Of a stretch of DNA of 64,000 nucleotides, positions 22,441 to 33,500 are shown piece by piece. The position numbers and the translations under genes were made by a program. Each line of letters opens with the position of its first letter. Within the stretch, counting starts at the first letter, position 1. The notes under the pieces are model-generated. The model was not told the DNA's origin. It ran no database searches and was given only the letters and a program-made list of their open reading frames with translations. The DNA comes from Notamacropus eugenii (lineage: Eukaryota > Chordata > Mammalia > Diprotodontia > Macropodidae): assembly GCF_028372415.1 (NCBI RefSeq), contig NC_092878.1, forward strand, positions 27,572,903-27,636,902, read 5' to 3'.

Positions 22441-23064
22441 CTTCCCAAACCCTCGCTTTGGGTTACCAATTATGTCTGAGAGTCCTGCTCCTTTGGTACC
22501 TTCTCACCTGAACTTCTGCTAGGACAGCTGATTTTGCCAAAAGTTCTTTCCAGCTCCCAACTCCTTTTGGCTTCTGGGAAACTTGCACCTGAGAGAGTTG
22601 GGTTTTTTTGTTTTTTAGACTATGTCATAAGAATAAATGTTCTTGCTCTGCATCCACAGGAGTGGTGACACATTTTGTTCATCATAGGTGAGAGTGACTC
22701 AGGAACATTACTTTCAGAGAGATGGATCTCCCTGGATCAAGGCATCCTGCTATCCTGTCCTCCTTCTATCCCATTCTATATGGAGGTCCCTGGAAAACCC
22801 ATGATTCTGTTTGGGATTGGAAAGGTTAAAGTATTCCAGAGAAGAGAAAAATGGGTTTCAGTGTCAGAGCCTGAGAGACATCTTTACCTCTGAAGCCAGG
22901 GAAAGGACATACTTTAGGGCTAAAGCAGAGGTTATACATCTTTTGTGTGTGTTATGGATCCTTTTGGAAGTCAGGAAAAGCCTATGTACCTCCTCCTCAG
23001 AAGGTTTTTAAATGCATAAAATGAAACATGTAGAAGTACAAGGGAAACCAATGATATCAAAATA

Positions 23065-23160
23065 CAGTTATAGATACATACATACATACATGTATATACA
23101 CATGTATATATATGTGTGTATATATAATATATACATACACATATATGTGTGTATATATGT
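23065..23160. repeat. (TA)n/(CATA)n/(TGTA)n microsatellite
   Basis: Alternating purine-pyrimidine repeat of CATA, TATA and TGTA units, about 95 bp. Confidence 0.93.
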
Positions 23161-23959
23161 AAAATTCAGAGGTCCCAGGTTAACAACATCAGGCAGGATG
23201 CCAGACTCCTTGTCCCTGTGTCCAAGCTCTTTGACTCAAGTCAGTATCAGCATCTTTCCTCACTTTCCTCACACCACTTTCCAAGCCTCATGTCTCTTTG
23301 TAGAGATGTACTAAATGACCTGACCTCCCAAAGGAGGGCTGGTTTGATCATGTACATGTATATGAACTTGAACATGGCCTTGAACTTGGACTAAAGAGTG
23401 GGAGCAGAGGAGGGAACTACCAGCCAGGCTATAGAAATATCACTTAGGGCCTACAAAGTTAATAGCACCATAGCAGGCACATTTAGAGTTTAGAAGGGTC
23501 TTGAGTGGTCTAATCCTGGAAACTCCTCGAACTTTTCCCAGAGAACACAGTTGCCTTGGATCAATAGATTATCCTAGATCCCTGACACAAGGGATGTCCT
23601 GCATCAGTGAAGGAAATAGGTCAGTGTCAGGCATCACACAAGCAAGGAAAGTTTACTTCCGTTTTAAAAATTCTGTTTTTTACAGTAGGGAGCAGAAGGT
23701 TTCCTTCAGCCTTCTGGGTTAGTTTGCACCTTTCCTTCTCTCCCTCGCAAAGCCTTGCTGCAGGGTAATCAGTTATATCTTTTTCCAAGCCAGAACTAGA
23801 ATCACATTCCTGGAATGATCCAAGGCTGGGGAGTAGCTGAAAGTGTGCGGCCTGCCAGGAGTATGGAGTCCAGCTGTACTTGGGCTATGCCTGCTTTCTG
23901 GTGGCTTTGGAGAAGATATTCATCTCTTCAGTTGCCTCCTCTCCATCACCCACACAACT

Positions 23960-24235
23960 TAGGTGGGCTAGGTGGCAAAATCAGTAGAGCCTTGGGTCTA
24001 GAATCAGGACCTGAATTCAAATCCAGTCCCAGACATTTACTAACTCTGCAATCCTGGACAAGTCACTTAACTTCTGTCTGCCTCAGTTTCCTCATCTGTA
24101 AAATGGGGATAATAATAGCAACTACTTCACAGGACTGTTGTGAAAGTCAAATGAGATAATGCTTGTAAAGTGCTTAGCATAGTGCCTGAAACATAGTAGG
24201 CACTTAGTAAATGCTTCTTTCCTTCCTCCCTTTAC
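23960..24235 (+). mobile_element. near-complete marsupial SINE
   Basis: Starts 'gtgggctaggtggcaaaat', then 'ggacctgaattcaaatccag', 'ctggacaagtcacttaactt', 'gcctcagtttcctcatctgt', 'aaatggggataataatagca' and a tail 'gtgcctgaaacatagtaggc', 'acttagtaaatgctt'. The order head, core and tail makes this one of the best-preserved SINEs of the window. Confidence 0.85.
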
Positions 24236-24379
24236 ATCCTCCCTACCCCTACCCCATCTACAAGAGAAATAAACTTCAGAAAGGGCTTAGAGACTGATAC
24301 CCCATTCCCACTTGCAGACTCTCATCCCTTACCCTAAGAATCATAGAATTCAATCATTCAACAAACCTTTATAAGGACT

Positions 24380-25960
24380 TTGAATGCCAAATTAAGGAGT
24401 TTGGACCTTATTCTGTCCAACTGAGGGGTAACCAAAACTTTCTGAGCAGTGATTCAAATGCATTCACACCAGAGCATTAAAGAAATTTTAACCTAGTAAT
24501 GGATAATAAGATGGAATGGAGGGGAAAGACTGTAGATGGGGACATCAGTTAGGAGGCTACTGCAATAGCTGAACGTGATAAGTGCTAAGGTCCTGAAGTA
24601 TGAGAGATATTGTGGGATGAATGAAAATGAGAAGACTGAGATGACCCTAAGGCTGCAACAAAGATAGAGATAGGGCAGTCAGGTTTCAGGTGGGAATGTT
24701 AATTCAATTTTAGATTTTTTTTTAGCTTGACCCTGTTTATCTTAGTTTTCTCATCTGTAAAATGAACTGGAGAAGAAAATGGCAACTTAACCCTATTTGC
24801 CTCAGTTTCCTAATCTGTGAAATGAGCTGGAGAAGGAAATGGCAAACCACTCTCGTAACTCTGCCAAGAAAATCCAGATGAGGTCATGGAGAATCAGACA
24901 TGACTTAAAAATTATTTAACAACAAACATACAGGTAGATATTTGTATAGCAAGTTGGAGTGTGAATCTTGAACCAGAGTTCTTAGTCCCCAAGGTCGTCA
25001 ATGGTTAGATTTCAGGGGATCCATGAACTTGGAAGGGATAAAAATTACATCTTTATCTTCACTAACCTCTTACTGAAATTTAGCATTTCCCTTGGCACTT
25101 ATGACTTCACTAGATTGCCAAATGGGTCCATCACATACGGAAAAAGTGAAGAACACAAGATATAGACCTTGGAAAAAGGGTCTCAGATAAAGACATAGAT
25201 GTGATCATTTGTGTAGAGGGAATAGTTGAAGTCATGGGAGTGGATAAATGAAGTTGAAGAAGAGGATGTGAAAGGAGAGAAGAAATCCAGTTTTAAAGTC
25301 TTAAAGAAAGTCTACAAGATTAGCCAGAGAAAGAAGTGCTAGGAGGGATTAGAGAGGAAGGAGAAGAGCCAGAGGCATCATGTCCTGAGAACCAAGGAAG
25401 TTTAAAGTGCAAGTGATATTGCAGGAATACTGAGGAGGATGAGAATTGAACATAAAACAACAACATTGGAGTTGGCCATTGGGAAGTGTGACCTTGGAGA
25501 GAGGAATTTCAATAGGGTTATATAGATGGAAACCAAGGTGCATAGGGTTAAATAGCAAGTGAAGGAAGCAAATGCCAAACTTCTCTGACAAGTTTGGTTG
25601 TGAAAGAACTTGGAGAGGAGATATACAATGGCATCTCAATGAAATAACAAGGCGAAGGAAATGATTTTTTAGAAGGGAGTGGGGTCTGAATAGATACATA
25701 GATAGAGCCAGTATAGAAGTAAACGTGGAAGGTAGGAGAGAAAAGGGATGATTGATGAAGTGAGGTCCTGGAGGAAATGGGTTAGACCAAAGACACAGGT
25801 AGAATAGTTAGCCTTAGCCAGAAGGAACCCCATCTCTCCCTTAGATATGGAAAGGAAGGAGGAAATAACAGATAAAAAGAGAGCTTTGAGGTGAGGAGAA
25901 AAATTGGGGCCACTTCCATCAGATATGCTGGATGTTCTCATTCCCACACTTTTTCAGAAC
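24380..25960. repeat. old interspersed repeat, family not named
   Basis: Contains 'cagttaggaggctactgcaa', followed by purine-rich DNA in a style I remember from a dispersed mammalian repeat; the same family occurs at about 36,240-36,470 ('accagcaggctatttcagta'). A SINE-derived insert sits at about 24,715-24,930. I cannot name the family without a repeat library. Confidence 0.45.
24715..24930 (+). mobile_element. marsupial tRNA-derived SINE 3' part with internal tandem duplication
   Basis: Two successive copies of about 60 bp ('cttagttttctcatctgtaa' to 'gagaagaaaatggcaa', and 'gcctcagtttcctaatctgt' to 'gagaaggaaatggcaa'). They are followed by 'ccactctcgtaactctgcca', 'agaaaatccagatgaggtca' and a terminal 'ttatttaacaacaaac'. 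The second unit continues into the normal SINE end. Confidence 0.75.
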
Positions 25961-26859
25961 CCTCTTCCTTCTTTAGGTCTTTAGGTGTAGTTTGCCAACC
26001 CTCTCCTGACATGGGCTGCTATCCTGGGTTGGGGTGGTGTTGGAGAGTTTAGCTCAAGTTAACACTTATTAACACCTTGATAAGTATTAGAGAATTCAGG
26101 TCTGAGGTCTTCCAAGGAAAAAGTATCCATCCTCTTGAAGGATGGAGTGTCCCATTAGGCCAACCCACCATGAGAAAAAAAAATAATAACTCCTTCCCAA
26201 TATTTACTGTCCCCCAAATATTTACTTATCAGAGATCACAGTCCAGGGACTGAACTAGTAATCCCTTGGTTTGACTGGAAAGAGCAATGAGCCGGTTAGT
26301 TCTCTAGGGGTAGCAGGAACTCTCTGACAAGCATTTTGAGCTATCAGATTCTACCCATGTTATGTTCTGTATTCTACCCTCCTGCTTCCCTTCCTCTTCC
26401 TGGAACATAAAGAAAAGGAAAACACAAGAGACCTACCTTTGCCATTCTCTCTTCTCAGGGAATAGCACTGGGGACTCAGTACTTAGCCCTAACTGTTGGC
26501 TAGAAGAATGGTTTTCTTAGTTCTTGACTCTCTTTTTTTCATATCTCTTCTATTCCCAGTCCCCAAAGTTTATGAAACCATTCAAAGGTTGTCTGGTCAT
26601 TTAGCAGCAGAACTGAGGCAGAACCTGAGAACCCATACTCAGAAGGGCATTGCTAATTCATGTCAGTTCCTTTAATGAGGAACTAAACTACCACAAATTA
26701 GTGTCAAAAACATTACACTAGGAATCAAGAAGACTATCTATTCAATTCCCCTGCTATTAGTTAACCTCAGAAAATTCAATTTTTATTTGAGAAAGGCATT
26801 GCTGAAGTAGGTAGGGGCCACAGTTGGATGGAATGGCTCCCCTAGTCAGAATGCTCCCA

Positions 26860-27060
26860 AATTTAAATCTTGCCTCTGTTTCTTACTAGTTATGTGACCC
26901 CAGACTAGTCACTTAATCTCTTCAGCCTCTTCACTCCAAAAAAAGGCATTACTTAAATGACTTTAAGTAAGATATTTAATCTATCTGAACCTCAGTTTAT
27001 TTATCTGTAAAATGGAAAAATTGGGTTGATGATCTCTAGGGTCCTTTCCACTTCCAGGAT
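26860..27060 (+). repeat. SINE copies, MIR-like
   Basis: 'cttgcctctgtttcttact', 'tatgtgaccccagactagtc', 'gaacctcagtttatttatct', 'gtaaaatggaaaaattgggt'. One or two overlapping diverged copies. Confidence 0.65.
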
Positions 27061-28519
27061 GCTATGCCTAAACAAGGTGAAAAGCTTTTCCTTGGTCCTT
27101 CAGAGATTGAATGTGTTTCTGGTGGCTGAACCTAGTGAGTAATTCCTCATAGAGACAGTAAGAGACTCCCATCTTTTCACTTTCTCTTGGCAGGCAAGTT
27201 TCCTTCTGTCCTCTTATCTCCCAAAGCAGGCTATTCCAGGTTTTTTTTTTCCAGGTCTTGTCAATTCCAGCCCTTGTTGAGCAACTGATGATCTCCTGAT
27301 CCATCCGCTTGCCTGTATTAAGGGGTAGCATGAACTCTTTGGGTCAGGGGTGAAACCCAGATTTCCTTTAGCCAAACTAAGAAGAGATCTTAAAACAGGA
27401 AACTTGATGTCTCTAGGCTTCCAGCAGGGGACAGCCCCCATTATGCCACAAAATCTTTCTAATAATTAAAAGATATCATTACAATACTTTTATAATATGT
27501 AATTCACTGTTTAAAATTCAACCACTGCTGCCCATAATTACACTGTTTTTCAAAGATAGAGTCAAGTGTCAGAATTTTTGTTTCTTTTCTCTTGTTATCT
27601 ATTCTATCCTGCTCTTGGCTTCTCCAATGCACTAGCTTTTTTTCTCTTCATTTCCTCTATTTTATCCTTCTTCTCCCTCAATATTTCCTTTGCTTTCCCT
27701 TCCTATCAATTTTCATTTCTTTCTTTCCTTTCTGTTCTCTTCCTCTCACTCTGAGATTTCATTGTTCACTATGGTTTTACGCTCTCTTTATACAGTTGAT
27801 AAAATGAGAGAACTTTCCTCTATTTATCTATATCAGTGTCTATCAGGCCTCCTTCCTTAATATAGAGACTGTGTCTCATTTATTTCCTTTAGTTCTGTCC
27901 ACTTACACAACCAGTTAATCTTTACATGTTGATTGTTGGGGAAGGGGTGTGAAGGGGAAGGGGGAATAAGATAAAAGATGTGGTCTTTGCCCTTTGAACT
28001 ATAATTTAATTGTATTATGGGGACTGAGTTAGTTACTGTGATTTCACTGGTATTGAGAACTTCCATGTGAGGAAAGTCCCTCTATATCAGTGAAGATTGG
28101 CACCTTCTCTGCAATTTCCATTCTTGGGGAGTTTTCTAGAACTCTAAGAGGTTAAGGAACTTGACCAAGGTCTTTATATAGATCCCTATTGAATTTCATC
28201 TTACTAGAATCAGCTCAGTTTGGTTGTAATATACACAAGAAAAGACGCAGGACACTTCTAAAATCACAAATCCTTTTCCAACTGTGTGGCCCTAGGAAAA
28301 TAACTTGCTTCAGATTCTTCGTCTATAAAATAGATGATACTTGTACATCTCACACAGAAAGTGATTTATCAGTAATAAAGCTCTATAAATTTAAGTTGTT
28401 GTTGTTGTTACTTTAGAGATGAGGACACTGAGACCCAGAGAGGTCACAACCTCAGTTTCTGCATCTCTAAAATTAGATTCTCTAAGGTCCCTTCCAGCAC
28501 TCATATTTCATGACATTAT

Positions 28520-28960
28520 ATTCTACATAATAACAGCTCACATCTATAGTCTTATAGTCTGCAAATTGGTTTACATTTATCATCTCAACTGATCCTCATA
28601 ACAATTCTGTGGGATGGGTGAGTGATCCTCATTTTATAGATTAGGAAAAGCTCACAGAGCCTTGCCCAGTGTCACCCACGAAGTATCAGTGGCATGATGT
28701 GAACCCTGGTTGAGTTTTCTTTTTGAGGCCTGATGTAACTCCTTCTACTATGCCAAGCATCCCTTAACATTTGCAAGATTTTTTAAAAAAGAGCTTTCAT
28801 ATGCTATCTTGTTTTATCTCACAACAACTCTGTAAAGTAGATGCTGTATATTTTTATTACAATTTACTTGATAGCTGAGGAAACTCGGTTAAGTGACTTG
28901 CCTCAGGTGACACAATTAGTTAATGCGAGATCTGGGACAAGAATCTGGTCTTTTAACTCC
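28520..28960 (-). repeat. two MIR-type SINEs in reverse orientation
   Basis: First copy about 28,520-28,720 ('catctcaactgatcctcata', 'ctcattttatagattagg'). Second about 28,770-28,960 ('gctatcttgttttatctcac', 'gatagctgaggaaactcggt', 'aagtgacttgcctcaggtga'). Confidence 0.75.
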
Positions 28961-29439
28961 CAGTCCTGAGTTCCTGGGGCAAGTACTGTACCTATATTGA
29001 CGGGCTTTGGATTTAAGGAGCAATCAGTGGGACCGCTTATCCCTCCAGGGTCTCCACAACCATGGGCTGTGCTCCCAGGCCACTGTGACGCTCTTGGTAC
29101 CTGGGGAGGGAAGGTTTCCGCCCCTTGACCTTGTTCTATGCCAAAGGGAGGAGAAACTTAGCTGGAAAAGAGACCTTGGCTTAGGTGGCTCAGCTCCTTC
29201 TCCAGGGCAAAGTGCCTAGCTTTCCTTCCCACACCGTTTAGGAGAGCCGGGTGGCAGAGAACTTTGGGCAGAACCTGGAGAAGCATTGGAGACAGCAGCG
29301 AGTGGAGAAAAATCTGAGCGAGGCATAGCCAAGGAGTGCAAGAGGGAAGGTGGATGAGGAAGGTCTGGGCTCCTCCTCCTCCTCCGCCCCGCCTCTCCTC
29401 CGGTACAGAGGTAAAGGCACATGCTCTGGAGCTGAGGGT

Positions 29440-30560
29440 CTGGGCAGGAATAAGCCCCCGGACCCCGCCCCCTCCCCGGAATCGCTTCCAGCCCCGAAGC
29501 CTTGGAACGCAGGGCTGGGGACTGGGCAGACCTCCAGGTATCCTCAGCCAAACACCCGGAGGCGGAGACTGAGTCGAGGGAAGTGGGCCTCCTCCCCACG
29601 GACGCCGCGGGGGGCTGGGCCCCGGGTTTCGCGTCTCCTCCCGGGCCCCGCCCCCGCAGTCCCCCGCGGGGTTTCCCAGAGCGCGGGGCGGAGCTGGGAC
29701 CCTCTTTTCTGCCCGCCCTCCTCCCCTTCCCCCCCGCCCCGCCCAGCCCAGCCCGAGGGTTTCTCTGAAAATGAAAGGAGCGGGCAGGGGGTGGGGCTGG
29801 TGCGGGCTAGCCCCTCCCCCACGCAGCCCCGCCCCCCGGGGCGACCGGAGCTGTGGGCGCCTCGAGTCCCCAGTCCCCGCGGCGCCGCGGGCTGGTGGGC
29901 TCGGCTTGTGCTGCTCCGCCCGGGACATGACACTCCCCGGCGGCCCGACGGGCATGGCGCAGCCGGGGGACCCCGGGCAGGGCAGCCCGGGGCTGGCTCG
30001 GGCCCCGCGGCGGAGCGTCGGGGAGCTGCGCCAGCTCTTCGAGGCTCGGTGTGCCGCGGCGGCGGCGGCGGCGGCGGCCGGGGGCCCTCGGGCTCCCCGG
30101 GGGAAGCGGCGCGGGGGCCGCGTCCCTAACGGGCTGTCGCACCCAGCCCCGGCCCCGGCCCCGGCGCGGGTGATGATCCCGCAGCTGACGGTGACCGCGG
30201 AGGAGCCGGACGGGGCTCCGTCGAGCCCCGGGCCGCCGGAGCCGGAGGGAGGCTGGCTCCAGACCGCGGGCTCCACGCACCTGCAGCAGCCCCGCCGCCT
30301 CTCCACCTCGTCAGTCTCCTCCACCGGCTCCTCGTCGCTGCCCGAGGACTCCGAGGACGATCTGCTGAGCGACAGCGAGAGCCGGAGCCGCGGGAACGTG
30401 CAGCTGGAGCAGACCGAAGAAGTGGTCCAGGTACGGGGCAGGGGGGGGCGGGAGGGGGGGAGGAAGGAGCGGAGACAGGAACCGAGGCGGGGCAGGGGCG
30501 ATCCTGGGGGCGGCGTAGGGCAAGAAGAGGCGACAGCTCTGGGGGCTGCTCCCAAGGGAC
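29440..30560 (+). promoter_or_regulatory. CpG island and promoter region of ITPKA
   Basis: GC- and CpG-rich DNA around the ITPKA start with many Sp1-type GC boxes (ccccgcccc near 29,733 and 29,826; ggggcggagc near 29,685) and no TATA box visible near the ATG at 29,927. Consistent with a CpG-island promoter. The transcription start itself cannot be read from the sequence. Confidence 0.75.
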
Positions 30561-33500
30561 TCGTCACCTCCTTGGTAGGTGACTGACAGGCGCACCCCTT
30601 GGGAGTAGCGGAGGGGAGACGAGGAAGCCAAACGCCAGGGGATCGCTAAACCTGGGGTCTGGGCTGCATTAGAAGACTTCCCTAGCGCCCTTACCCCTTG
30701 GTCCCTATCCCGCTCCCAGGGCAGTTTGCTGCCCATCAGCCCTAGAACGCCTGTTGGTAGTACCAGGAGAAAATTAGAGATGAGCTCCCCCAACCCGGGA
30801 GTGGGCGGGCCAGCCTGGGCGGACTGATCCCTCTAGGTTTTGAGGGAGGACCCCAGAGCCCCTGGAAATGGATAAAGTGATATTATGTCTCAGAAACTTC
30901 TTCAAGGGATGGGCCACCCTGATAGCGCCTCAACTCCAGGACCGATATCTGGAGAATGAGTAGGTGGTCAGCAGCCCTTGCCCCAAGCCTGATTTCCCCT
31001 AATGTGGCTGGAAGCTCTAGCAAAGAAAAGCTTGAATTCGGAGCTACGTTCCCCAGTGCCTAACCCAAGGCCTTGCACACAGTAGGCGTTTAATAAATGT
31101 TTTATTGCATTGAATTTAATGGTGAAGCGTGACATAACACTCCACCAGTTCTGGCTCTCAGAGGGAGGGGTCCCAGGTACTGGAGAGGCTCACTTGTCCT
31201 ATTCTGGAGAAGGGTTCAGTAGCTCTTGGAATGGAGAGTACTACCTCCCCCACCCCAGGACGTCGTATTTCCCATCCTCCGCAGTTGCTACGGTTTCTTT
31301 CTCCCCGAGTGGGTGTGGAGTGGCTCTCCTGGCTCCTGCTCTCAAAGCCGCCACCGTCTGCTCTGGGTTCCCGGCAGGCAGCTTATTCCCAGACGTGGGA
31401 ACAGAGGACCATTTGGGTTGGGGGAGGGCTTAGAACCTGCCTAGCGGGGAATGACCCCACCCTTCCCCTCAGTCCAGGCCTTGGGGCTCGACTTGCGAGT
31501 CTACCTGTAGTTCAAAACCCTGTCCCGCTGGAGGGGAGGCGGGTGGTCGTTCTGTAAGGAGGTAAATTGAGGCGGAGCAACTCTTCCTTGCTTCTGCTTT
31601 AGCTGGAGTCTACAGGAAATGAGAAAACTCAGGAATCAAAGAAATCCCTTTCCCTGCCACTGCCTGGGACACATTCGACCCTTCCCCACACCCAGATCCA
31701 CTTTCCTTTGGGTCAGCGGGCCTAGGGATTTGTTCAGTCCTACTCTGCTCTCATGGACTGGTTGGGCGGAGTCCGCCTCCTCCTTGAGTCTATGCGCTTG
31801 TATGTGCGTGCCCGACGCTGCACACAAGCGCGTGGACCCCAAACGGGGTATCAGTCTTTTCGGTCCCTTTCTCTTTCTGACCAAAGCACTATAAAATACT
31901 TAAAATAGGCGCCTACGTTTCATGACTGAGGCCAGAATGAGAGAGCTGTTCCATCCTCGAGCTTACATAAGAGCCCCAGGGAGTGGCGTGAGGGGCCGGG
32001 GGGGGGGGGGGGGGGGAAGAAGAGGAGGAGGGAAGCCAGGAGCACTCACTTTAACTAGGGAGGAGGGAAAGTTAGGATCCTTCAGTTCAAAGCAGCCTTC
32101 TTTTTCAGGACCTGGTCTTTCTGGCTTTTCTGGCCCAGGTGGTTCCTGGCCTACCTTCTCTGGCCGCTTGGAAGCAGAAGTAAATGAGCAGGACCGAGGG
32201 ATAGGACAGGGGTAGAAATAGTGGGGTGCAGAGGCAGAGGACTGCCAGACCTTTCCATGGGGAGATCTATGCTTAAGACACTCCCGGTGCTGGTTCCTGA
32301 CTTTGCGGCAAACTTGGTATACGTTGTTGGGCAAGTCACGTAATCTCTCCGTGACTCAATTCCCTAACATCTAGAGCTAAAAATACCTGTCTCCTGGGAA
32401 TTTTGAGGGGGTTAATGACAAAAGAAGGAATAAAAGTCTTTTTAGAGGGACGCGCACGCGCGCGCTCGTGAACACACACGTTCCCTTTCCCAAGGTGTGA
32501 CTGAGTACAAGATAGGTTGCCCTAAGGACTCAGGCAGGGCCAAAGCCTGGAGAGGCCTCATGTCGCCTAGTCTAGGAGACGGCCGAAGCAATGTGCGTGG
32601 GTGGACGACCCCGGAACTGAGGCTATGGGACTCCTTAGGTCTCCTTCCCTCTTAGGCCTTAGTCTCGACTCATCTCCCCTTTCTATTCCCATCCCCCCTA
32701 CTAGAAAAGCAGTAGCAGCAGTTCGGGGGCGGCCGCTGTGCCACTCAAACCCGACAGCTGAGAGGCAGGCGGGGGCGCAGCCGGTGGGTGCTCGAGGTGT
32801 GAGGAGGGTCTCGCGGGGGCAGCCACTCGCTGTTCTCCCTCTCTCGTCTCCTACATCCCTTCCTACCTGGACTTGATACGATACTGGGGAGGCGTGGGTC
32901 GTGAGGGAGCCAGAGACCTGAACTAGTGGTGGTGAGGGGGTTGCCCTTGGCTCGGGTCTCTCTCAGTCCTTGGTTAAGTACGGACTGGGTGAGGCAGAGA
33001 AAAGCCTATTATGATCCCGGGCCTTGGGAACCCTGGGCTGCTCTCCCCAATCTCTTACCATCCCCCAGCCTTGCAGTGGGCCTCCCCGAAGGCAAACAGC
33101 GGCGGCGGGAGATAAGCGAGCTGGGGACTGTTGACCGAAGCTGCCTGGGGGACGGGGGAGGGACACAAGCGGACTTTGCCTCTCCGCCCAGGAGTTTCGA
33201 GGCCTTGCTCCTGCTCCCGGCCTGACTCGAGCCTGTGGGGATCCCTTCTGTCTTTTCTTACACCACGCTTTACTCTGGGACCCGATGACACTGAATTCGG
33301 CTCAACATCACCCTGGCCACAGGCAGGAAGCGGCACCCGGGGAGGATGCACCTGCCGGGGGAAGGGGCCGGATGCGCTTGGAGGCGGGGCTCCCAGGTTC
33401 GGCCCGGCTTCCCCAACACCAGAAGGGCACGGGTTCCCCTGTTGACTCTAGCCCAGTCTTGGTCAGTCTCCCAGCACAGCTATACCTGCTCAGCCTGGTC

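Larger units (their letters stand above)
21850..29440. other. intergenic, sulfotransferase to ITPKA
   Basis: Repeat-rich DNA with no supported exon. Holds a pyrimidine tract (about 22,375-22,440), a TA/TG microsatellite (about 23,065-23,160), a full SINE (23,960-24,235), a long old interspersed repeat (about 24,380-25,960, interrupted by SINE sequence) and several MIR-like copies (about 26,860-27,060, 28,410-28,960). Short frames here have no recognisable protein features. Confidence 0.7.

Noticed and set aside
29762-29780. GAAAATGAAAGG upstream of ITPKA, resembling an interferon-response element
   Set aside because: Only one and a half half-sites, no third GAAA, and ITPKA has no known interferon link; chance match is likely.
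29158-30567. A 469-codon open frame on the - strand across ITPKA exon 1
   Set aside because: It lies antisense to the coding exon and CpG island. High GC removes stop codons from all frames; the product is low-complexity Pro/Arg/Gly/Ala without a domain.
32601-32876. A 91-codon frame shared in part with a - strand frame at 34,539-34,760
   Set aside because: The similarity comes from the inverted DNA duplication; the frame has no start context, domain or conservation evidence.
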